Source of the DNA: Triangularia verruculosa
Lineage: Eukaryota; Ascomycota; Sordariomycetes; Sordariales; Podosporaceae
DNA length: 64,000 bases
Assembly (NCBI GenBank): GCA_033296885.1
Contig: MU863931.1
Coordinates: forward strand, 166,460 to 230,459
Reading direction: 5' to 3'
Shown here: piece after piece, positions 56,829 to 64,000 of the stretch
How the letters are laid out: each line of letters starts with the position of its first letter
Numbering within the stretch: the stretch's first letter is position 1
The notes under the pieces: generated by a model
What the model was told of the DNA's origin: nothing
Database searches by the model: none
The model's input: the letters and a program-made list of their open reading frames with translations, nothing else
Position numbers and translations under genes: made by a program

Positions 56829-57556
56829 TCAACATCTTTCAATAGGTAGGTATCTTTCAGCATCGCGCAGAAGCGCGGTCCAGATATCAAAACCAGGGGG
56901 CAGGCCTCTGACATAGGCCCTGTCGCCGAAATAATACAACAGGAAATAATCGCCAGTCCTCAGGGTTGAGATAGGGCGCCAGAAATTGGGATCCGCTCGG
57001 GCTAACCCCTGGTACTCGGTCAAGTTCGTCTTGAGATCCAGGCGGAAATACGTCGCGGATCGTGGGGATTGCCGCGGGCTTAGCCTCCGCAGTTTTGTTC
57101 TGAAATGATCGCTTCAGGGGCTTGGGGTGATAAATAGCAAGGTAGCTTGCATTTGAGGCTGATGATGGTGATAGGGGGTTTCGCAGTGACGATGTGCGGG
57201 CGGACTCGGCGGGGTTACCGTAACCCAGATTCGTTGTGGTTTGACTCTTTGGAGTAGTTACTGGCGGCAGCGGTTGCTGCGAGTTATCTGGCGTCAGTCG
57301 GGCCTTCATAACAAGACTTTCCAGTCTCAAGGCTACGCTGGGTGTGTGGCTGACGACGGGGGATGCTGCTTGTTTGCGGGGTTTTGATAATGTCGTTGTC
57401 GATGCGCTGAGAGCGACGTTCGGACCGGCGAGGTTTCTTACGTTGACACCCGTGGTACTGATGACAATCTTGAAATGGGAAGACCGGTTAGAGATTCGGT
57501 TGTCCGGGGGCGGCAGCGAAGTGGGGGGCAATACATAATATTGGTCTGTGGTAGGT
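56829..57556 (-). CDS. Hypothetical protein, splice structure unresolved
   Basis: Two open frames on the minus strand look like parts of one gene. The first (57553 down to about 57110) reads QYYVLPPTSLPPPDN, then a Ser/Thr/Pro-rich stretch. The second (about 57105 to 56829) reads ATYFRLDLKTNLTEY, then DYFLLYYFGDRAYVRGLPPG and ends YLPIERC. They are out of frame. An ATTTCAG acceptor at 57103-57109 would start the second part, but no matching donor is clear. An ATG is not found in frame either; a further 5' exon behind the CACAG at 57557-57561 is likely. I do not recognise the product. It is not an evident member of the biosynthetic set. Confidence 0.4.
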
Positions 57557-58013
57557 TAGGGAAAAAGGTTGGTAGCGGTTCTGGCTGCAGGTCAGAAGAA
57601 GAAGATGTGGAACCAAAAGGACATCCTACCCACAGGGTAGGTAGGGTGGTATATATCTCTACAGAAGAAGCAGAGGAAATGCAGTAGGTCTATGCCCACA
57701 GGTTCGACACGAGTCGGACCCTCCTGAAGTAGTTACTCCGCGTCGCTTTCAAGGAAAGTCTTCAAAGCTTGCAAATGGAAGGCTCACTGGAAGTCAAACC
57801 CTTGTTGAGTTTGGAACCCACGCAGTTATCACGAAGCACATGTTGAACTGATGATATTGACAGAACAAAAGGAAATGGTTCAAAAGAGCGTACAGAACCA
57901 TACCTATTTATATCCCACTAAAACATTCCATCCACCTATCAGATCCACAGCCAAGAATACCACCTCAGTAATCTGCTCTATCGAGCCTTTGCCGTGATAT
58001 CGTGAATGCCATC
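57557..58013. other. Spacer 57557-58013
   Basis: Probably 5' sequence of the preceding minus-strand gene and 3' flank of the next. No coding frame is supported. Confidence 0.35.
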
Positions 58014-58697
58014 CTACTCCACAACCCTCAGCCTCTCTCTCACTTTCTCTTTCCCGTCCTCAATCTTAGCTTCCTCCTCAGCCCCCTCTCCAGCCACCCC
58101 CTTGACAACCTCAGCCACCTCCTCCCTTTTCTCCAGGAGGTCGGACTGATCCTCTTTAATGAAGATTCGATTCGAATCCCTCAAGAACATCGGCAGCTTA
58201 CTGAGGTAGCGGTTGGGGTAAATTTCTTCTACCCGGCATCACTCAACCTCCACGGGAACCCACAGGGGTCTGTCATACCCCAGCTGCTGAGCTCTCTGCC
58301 AGACGATGTTGAAAAGCAGCTCGGCTATCCGTATACAGGCTGTGGAATTGGCGGTGGAGTTAGCTCGGCCCAAGAAGTTTCAACAATGGGAACATGATGC
58401 GGTCTCACGAGGTACATACCAAGGTAGTTGACGATGCTGTTCATATCGCATCCTCGCATTTGGGCAATGATGATCACCCGTCTCAGGATCAAACCCCTTA
58501 TGACATTCCAGGCTTATTTTCGGTCAGTCCACCCATCAAAAGTGTGGACGCCAATCCGGATCCAAAGATGTGTCGGGTGTGTTAGACTGACCAGCTTCAC
58601 TATTGTCAACCAGGGGTGGGTCAGGGTCTGCAGTCGCTGGGTGGCGGGAAGAACGGCGGGAAGAGCGGGAAAGGCGGTCACGAGCCCGGCGAAGCAT
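58014..58697 (-). CDS. Possible multi-exon hypothetical gene or relic
   Basis: Coding-like pieces on the minus strand. An ATG at 58697 starts MLRRARDRLSRSSRRSSRHP. A middle piece reads RRVIIIAQMRGCDMNSIVNYL and meets a GTATGT donor at about 58423. After an acceptor near 58368 comes RIAELLFNIVWQRAQQLGYD. The last piece reads YLSKLPMFLRDSNRIFIKED and ends in a Glu/Lys-rich helix before the stop at 58014-58016. Between the last two pieces an in-frame TGA occurs near 58244, which would have to lie in an intron; a GTATGA donor at about 58281 with a CTCAG acceptor would remove it but also discards plausible sequence. The gene could be real with a different structure, or decayed. No family recognised. 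Confidence 0.35.
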
Positions 58698-59181
58698 GGC
58701 GGCATTAAAAATTTCTGCGGTGTCTTTCGAAATCAGTCGAGTCGATCGGATGAAGTAGATGGTGCTGGCAATATACGCACACAACTTAGGCTTAATTTGA
58801 TGTTGGGATATCAGAGATCTGTGATGCTGGCTCGGATAAGATAAACCCGGTGGGGGCAGTTTACAGCTCGACCTCGATAGCAAAAACTGCCTCGACTTGA
58901 CCTGTTTAATCTGGGGCAGTGTTTTCAGTGAGGTGCGTACGGTCGGAGCAAAACAACAACATTGCGTGCACGGGCCATAACGCAATCGTGGAGGGTCTGA
59001 AGCTGCCTGGCCGAGGGAAATTACAGGAAGGGCCTGTTCACCATCTTTGGTCTCGTATTAACTATCTGTTAAGGCCTATTAACTACCTTATCTTTCAAGC
59101 GTTGTTTGCTATCTTTTAACAGCTTCGAGTCATTCTTTAACGCCTTCAAACTATCTTTCAACAGGTTTGACATCCCAATCC
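58698..59181. other. Spacer 58698-59181
   Basis: Lies between the uncertain minus-strand gene and the stop of the second P450. It contains the 21-nt heptad repeat block; nothing else is supported. Confidence 0.4.
59078..59161 (-). repeat. Four-copy 21-nt heptad-coding repeat, related to 38413-38538
   Basis: On the minus strand four 21-nt units start at 59161, 59140, 59119 and 59098 and read LKDSLKA, LKNDSKL, LKDSKQR, LKDKVVN. By hand alignment, 59089-59162 matches 38433-38506 at about 59 of 74 positions, including a shared run of 14 (GCGTTAAAGAATGA) and one of 16 (AAAGATAGCAAACAAC). The block sits 21 bases beyond the P450 stop codon. The two copies are 20 kb apart and in opposite orientation. 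Confidence 0.7.
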
Positions 59182-61015
59182 TCAAACAATATCCCAATCC
59201 GCCTCTGAAATCCGCACAAACATATCATCGTGCAACTTGCCGACATAGGCCCTCTCCTTAACTGGTGTGTGAACATTGACAACTTGGAAGTCAAAATGCC
59301 TCATTAACTAGCAGGTGTTGATGTTGAGTCAGTACCAGGTAATCTTGACACCAAGAGACTAAGGCCGCTCTGAGATATATCTTACCTCGAACATCACTTT
59401 ATTCAGCTCAAGTATCGCAACATTCTTGCCAGCACATGTCCACCGACCGCCGCCGAATACAATGTCGAGAGCCCGTATCATCTCGGCTTTCTGCTGGGCG
59501 TTACACTCGAGGAATCGCTCTGGGCGGAATACATCGGCGTCCTCCCCAAAGATAGCCTTCTTATGAGTCAAGGCAATGCTGGGGAGTTTGTAAGCATCGA
59601 TCGGTGTTGCCACTCACAAGGGCCAGGACACTGGAGTGGCTGAGTAGGTATTCAATCACTCACGTGTTGTGGCCAATATTTGTTCCCTCCGGTAAGTACA
59701 AACCGTGGATGGTATCGCCCCCACGCGGGACGACCTTGTAATGACCGAACGTTAACGCAGAGCCAATTCTGAAAGCCTCCCACATGACAGCCTGTGTGTA
59801 AGGCAATGTCAGGGACTCCTCATTAGTAATGGGACTGGACACCTTTCTTTGTTCGACGGCCTCTTTGATCTCCTTTTTGAACCGGGCATAAGCATGCGGT
59901 GATAACATAAGATACAGTAGACTCGATCTGATGGTGCTCTGGGTTCGATCAGTTTTATCATGGCCTCCATGGTACCTTAGCTAATCGCCACACTTACCGC
60001 CGTTGTGTCAGTTCCGGCAAGAATCGCAAGGATGGTCTCTCCTTCGCATTCAGTTCTGGTCATTCCATTGCGGATAAAGCCAGACATCATGTCCTTTGCA
60101 TGCTTCTCCTGGTTCTCAAAGCGTTGGCAAATGAGCTCATTGACGTGTCTAGAGGTATCTGCTGTTAGCGTCATTTGAACATTCATGTGTTAGGTTCAGA
60201 CACCAGAATGATGAGTTAGGTAGGTAGGTATACTTTATGACCACGCCTAGTCCACTCTTATCAGTTGCCCTCGGCCCAAACCAACGCAACAGTCCGTATT
60301 TCGGTATCAGGATGCTTCTAAGAGCAGGAAGTTCAAACCCCATTGTCATCAATGGAAGCAGCGTATCCATGGAGGAACACCAGTCCAGAACATCGGCACC
60401 CTCGTCCAGATGGCCCCATGGCTTGCCAAAAATCAGACCAGAGATGACATCCAATGTAAAATACCTCGACACCAGGGAGAAATCAACCGGGCGCAGTTCG
60501 CCATTCCGGGACAGGTATTTTCGACGGATCAGATCGATCAAGCGGATCAGTTGTGCATCAACAGCCTTTTCAAGCCCCCCTTCAGTTTCGCGCCCGGCAT
60601 AGGGGCCTGCCGTCTTGGCCTTGAGTGTATCATGCGCCACAGTGTCGACTTGCGTACCCATGCTGTCAGTGTCGTGGGTGAATTTGGCGCCGGCGTACCA
60701 CAGAGATCTACCATAGCTCGATCTGGCTCCCGATATTTTGCGAAGAACGTCGGGGTCATCTGTGACAACGGTTCCCGGCGCGGTGACTACGAGCGGGCCA
60801 TAATCTCGTAGGTTGAGATAGCGATCACCGACGCGGCCAGTGACGATGGTTTGGAATTGCCAAAAATAGGAGAACTTGGCAGTCGGAGGTCCAGGGAGAT
60901 TACGCAGACGATACCAGGATACAAAGGCCGTGGTGGTATACCAGACTGCGAAAGACGCTGCCACGAGTGCACAGATGGTGGTGCTGCTGAGTTCCAGATC
61001 TTTGAGGAACTCCAT
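59182..61015 (-). CDS. Cytochrome P450 monooxygenase, probable cluster tailoring enzyme
   Basis: A microsomal class II P450 that needs a separate reductase. Five exons (60234-61015, 59998-60148, 59664-59938, 59386-59578, 59182-59307) give 508 residues. An N-terminal membrane anchor (TTICALVAASFAVWYTTTAFV) is followed by the proline hinge LPGPP. The I helix has LAGTDTTA, the K helix EAFR, the PERF-type motif FRPERF, and the heme loop FGGGRWTCAG with Cys451. Splice joins restore family sequence, for example IGHNTIALTHKKAIFG across the third intron and FELMRHFDFQV across the last. It lies beyond the synthase, divergent from a membrane protein gene. P450s in PKS-NRPS clusters often oxidise or ring-expand the tetramate product; here that is inference. 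Confidence 0.92.
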
Positions 61016-61788
61016 GTCGGTTGGAGGACTTTGATACTGTGGATGAGGGGACAGGGGACACTATCGTCGAGCAACGGTTGGAAATACTCTGGGGGACGTG
61101 GAGACGGCTTCTTATGCTGACCTACCCACAGTCACTGGTTCTGCGGGGTTGCCTTCTCCTACCTCCATGCCTTACCGGATTGCCTTAAACAGACGCGAGG
61201 TTACCTACCTACATATCAACCTACCAAATCGTGAAGCAGGTGGCTAATATCGCCAGATAGTTTCATGCACCCCCCCGCCTGTGGCGGTCGTGTAACATCG
61301 CACAAACCACCTACGATTGATGACAACTGCCGATAGGTCCCGGTCTACACCACTGTTGATTTCAACACCATCAGCTCCAGAAGCATACCACCTTCCTGCA
61401 ACGGTCGGAGAGCAGGCACATCAGAAGATGCAGGTCCATGCTGGTCATCAGACGAGTGTTGTTGCATCATTTCGACGAGACCCACCACCACAATTTGGTC
61501 TTAGTAGCGCGCCGCATCCATCATCGCGCTTTGCATTTTGACGTTTGCGAGATGAGGCGGCCACCCGACAAAGCAGAAACAAAGAAGTCCCAAGTTTCTG
61601 TGCGGGTGGCGTTCACGTGACGCGCCCAGTCACGCTTTCAGCTTCATTGATGTCTCCGTTTACAATATTCAGTCCTTCACTGTTTGTAACCACCTCACTC
61701 TACATGCCAATCGCCTCCGTTGCAAGTCCTATTATCACTTCCAACCAACAACCCCCGAGCCGTACCAGCCGAAGAGGCATTTGGTGCC
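61016..61788. promoter_or_regulatory. Divergent intergenic region, P450 / membrane protein
   Basis: 773 bases between the two start codons. It contains TACCTACCTAC words near 61205 and a TCGGAG hexamer at 61405-61410, the core word of the regulator-promoter repeats. No longer conserved site is seen. Confidence 0.35.
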
Positions 61789-63360
61789 ATGTCACAATCT
61801 CCAGAATCGGGACGGCTAGCGTTTTCGCACACACAAATCGCCGTGGGACTGCAGGCCCTGGCGGTGGCGTGCCTCGTGGCATGGCTTGTCCGCGATGCAA
61901 GCACTACTCAGCTGACCAGAAAGCAGGCGACGAAACAACCCAGCGAGGTCCGGCGTGTCCGGTTGACCATCATCGCTGTTGTGGTGTCGTTTCTGAGCAT
62001 GGCTTTGGGAGTCGCCGACCTGTTGGCCCGCAGAGACGACGACTGCGGCGCCCAGGACATTTGGCCGCAAGAGGCTGAGAGTCATCCACTTGAGCTCTGG
62101 GATCAGGCATGGGAGATGTTCAACCTCTGGACCGAGGTGGCGGAGCCCTTGATGCCAGACAAAGTACTCCACAAAGGCAACAATCTTTACAATGACTATC
62201 ACGTTCTGATGGACTCCCATCGCATCCTCGACAACTTCTGTTTTCAGCTGGACTTTATTTCCCTTTTTAGAAGCACAGACCCCGATTCGCCGACTGAAAC
62301 TCAGAAAAGAAGAAAAGACATTGGTACATGCAATGCCGCTAATGGGAATCTCATCGAGTTTGAGAGGAGCTGGCAATATGCCGTTATCTACTTTTCGACT
62401 ATGTATCTTGGCATACCAATGCAGCAACTCGCCTGGGCCGGGTATAGAATCGAGAACTCGCAGAAACTGAAGGAAGCAACGCCCGCTGAAAGCTCGTGGT
62501 ATGGTTTCTCCAGACCAGAGGGAGCGGGTATTGCCGACCCGGGCTATTTCAACCATACCTTCAACAATGAGACGGCCCTACACATCTTGGCGATTGCCAA
62601 CCCCTATTTCCCTAAGGTACGGCCTGTGGCTGCCGATATGACTCAATACTTGCGCATTCTACAGGCACAAGTTAGGACCGCAGCGGAATCTCTCGCAGTG
62701 GTATCCGAGCTGCTGCCCCAGGAGCTACGTGGAAAAACGTTAGACGCCTCCTTCATGAAGCGGTGGGTAGGCATTGACTCTTACAACCGGTGGCGCGGCC
62801 TCGTGAAGACTACCAAGGAAGAGGAACAGGGCCCCACCCGGACGGCACATGCGGTCGAGGAGTTGGCCAGTCTGCATGATGTCATGGACAGAATACATGC
62901 TAGCGCGACGGAGTGCGTACGGCGGTCCGGTACCGTGGAATCTTCTCTGGAGAGGCTGGAGCGGGAAGTCATGGCGCTGACCCAGGGAATGGCTGTGGGC
63001 CCCTCGGGCTTAGACGGGGCGTGGGCGACCCTGGGATGGAGGACAGATTGCAGATGCGATAGCGGGACGCAGACTTCACCCGTCCGAGTAGTTGCGGAAC
63101 CTATTGTCGTGGTACACTTCGTGCCGTCCATCGAGACACTCTTTCAGGGTTTCGAAAATGCGTATTGGTGGTTGAAGGACAAGTATGGGTCGGCGCGTCA
63201 ACGGTTTGCAGATGCACAGAAAGAGGCGGACAAGATAATGAAACGCCTAGAGCAGAAACCCCGCCTTTCTGGAAAGTCAGGGGTGTCTATGGACTTGGTG
63301 GATCTCGAGGAGATTAAAGCGAGCATGGACCGCAAATTCCAGGAGAGATGGGGTCTTTGA
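61789..63360 (+). CDS. Predicted two-helix membrane protein of unknown function
   Basis: A 523-residue product on one open frame. The ATG at 61789 (MSQSPESGRL) is the first true ATG in a frame that is open further upstream. Two hydrophobic segments lie near the N-terminus (IAVGLQALAVACLVAWLV, about residues 17-34; TIIAVVVSFLSMALGVADLLA, about 59-79), followed by a large soluble part. That part contains Cys residues (CNAANG, CRCDSG), aromatic-rich helices, and a charged C-terminal helix (DAQKEADKIMKRLEQK). A family is not recognised. It starts back-to-back with the P450, so it could mark the cluster edge or belong to it; nothing in the sequence decides this. Confidence 0.7.
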   Translation: MSQSPESGRLAFSHTQIAVGLQALAVACLVAWLVRDASTTQLTRKQATKQPSEVRRVRLTIIAVVVSFLSMALGVADLLARRDDDCGAQDIWPQEAESHPLELWDQAWEMFNLWTEVAEPLMPDKVLHKGNNLYNDYHVLMDSHRILDNFCFQLDFISLFRSTDPDSPTETQKRRKDIGTCNAANGNLIEFERSWQYAVIYFSTMYLGIPMQQLAWAGYRIENSQKLKEATPAESSWYGFSRPEGAGIADPGYFNHTFNNETALHILAIANPYFPKVRPVAADMTQYLRILQAQVRTAAESLAVVSELLPQELRGKTLDASFMKRWVGIDSYNRWRGLVKTTKEEEQGPTRTAHAVEELASLHDVMDRIHASATECVRRSGTVESSLERLEREVMALTQGMAVGPSGLDGAWATLGWRTDCRCDSGTQTSPVRVVAEPIVVVHFVPSIETLFQGFENAYWWLKDKYGSARQRFADAQKEADKIMKRLEQKPRLSGKSGVSMDLVDLEEIKASMDRKFQERWGL

Positions 63361-64000
63361 TCGAGAGTACCTTGTCGAGGACTCGCTGAACAATATGGGC
63401 CGCAGATTCTAGCTACTGATGGATGGGTACCTTAGTCAGGGTCGGTCATACTTTTACCAACTCCTCCCGGCGGCTTTGGAGCAGCTGTGTCTTAGAAACC
63501 AAATGTCAAAAGATCCACGCACCTTTTTTTTCTCTCTCTACATAATTTAGGCCACTTCAAGGTCATCCTAGCGTAGGTTTGGTGGTCTTCGATGTCGCAC
63601 ATTGTCTTCTCTTAGAATCACACAATCCAAATTTTAAGAAGGTAGGTAGGTAGTTAAAATCATTACCTAAATTTAAGTTACATTCAAGAGGTGCTTTCTA
63701 TTGTTTGACGGTTAACATCTTTTTAGAGTACCGAAAAGAGAAAAAAACGGAGCACGGATCTTTTGTCGTCTGGTTTTCAAGACACAGAGGGTTTCCTCCC
63801 GGCTCCAAGCGTGTTTGTTCAGCTAGGCTACCTAGTGTCCCTGCCGCAGGTATCCATCCTCGATAGCCTTAATCAACATGTTGACCACCTCGAGCACGCG
63901 CTTCGCCACCACCACTTCAGACATCACTCACACACTCAAATCATCACCAAATACACCCATTTTTATTGCATTCTAATGCCCAGTCAATGCGCCTTCTAAT
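63361..64000. other. Right-end spacer 63361-64000
   Basis: AT-rich 3' flank of the membrane protein gene, with AGGTAGGTAGGTAG at 63641-63654. A frame runs open to the window edge from 63763 but has no coding character that I can defend. Confidence 0.4.

Noticed and set aside
63763..63999. Open frame running off the right edge
   Set aside because: Starts at a non-ATG codon and has no coding character; may be chance.
1..64000. CRISPR arrays, bacterial operons, rRNA genes or intact transposons
   Set aside because: The DNA is fungal nuclear sequence; no regularly spaced repeats with spacers, no rRNA, and no complete transposase or reverse transcriptase was seen.

Overview
The window is nuclear DNA of a filamentous ascomycete (Pezizomycotina, most likely Sordariomycetes). 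Genes carry short 49-85 nt introns with GTRNGT donors and YAG acceptors. Products include GH5 and GH11 plant-wall hydrolases, a Zn2Cys6 regulator, a P450-reductase fusion and a PKS-NRPS. Spacers are rich in AGGTA/TACCT words. The assignment to class is inference from gene content and style.

Left part (1-22,200): a truncated GH5 glycosidase, an F-box-like protein, a PTR2-type peptide transporter, a 1,539-residue coiled-coil protein, an acyl-CoA dehydrogenase, an SDR oxidoreductase, a small proline-rich secreted protein, a doubtful ORF with nearby tRNA-like relics, and a second F-box-like gene whose frame breaks once.

Middle and right (22,987-61,015): a secondary-metabolite region built around a PKS-NRPS of about 3,970 residues (43,184-55,485). 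Its order is KS-AT-DH-MT-inactive ER-KR-ACP-C-A-T-R. Around it lie a CYP505-type self-sufficient P450 head to head with a trans-acting enoyl reductase (26,518/27,113), an isopenicillin-N-synthase-like dioxygenase, an FAD monooxygenase, a Zn2Cys6 regulator and a second P450 (59,182-61,015). A GH11 xylanase, an RNase H pseudogene and tRNA-like repeats sit between the trans-ER and the synthase, so the set looks like one cluster loosened by insertions. The inferred route is that the synthase makes a methylated, reduced polyketide with help from the trans-ER, joins it to an amino acid, releases it through the C-terminal R or Dieckmann-like domain, and the oxygenases then decorate the product.

Notable non-genic structure: a 21-nt heptad-coding repeat found in two places 20 kb apart in opposite orientation, three exact-spaced 15-nt repeats just upstream of the regulator, a 12-nt tandem repeat, and two putative dimeric tRNA-derived elements. 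All intron borders were placed by eye from splice motifs and reading-frame continuity.
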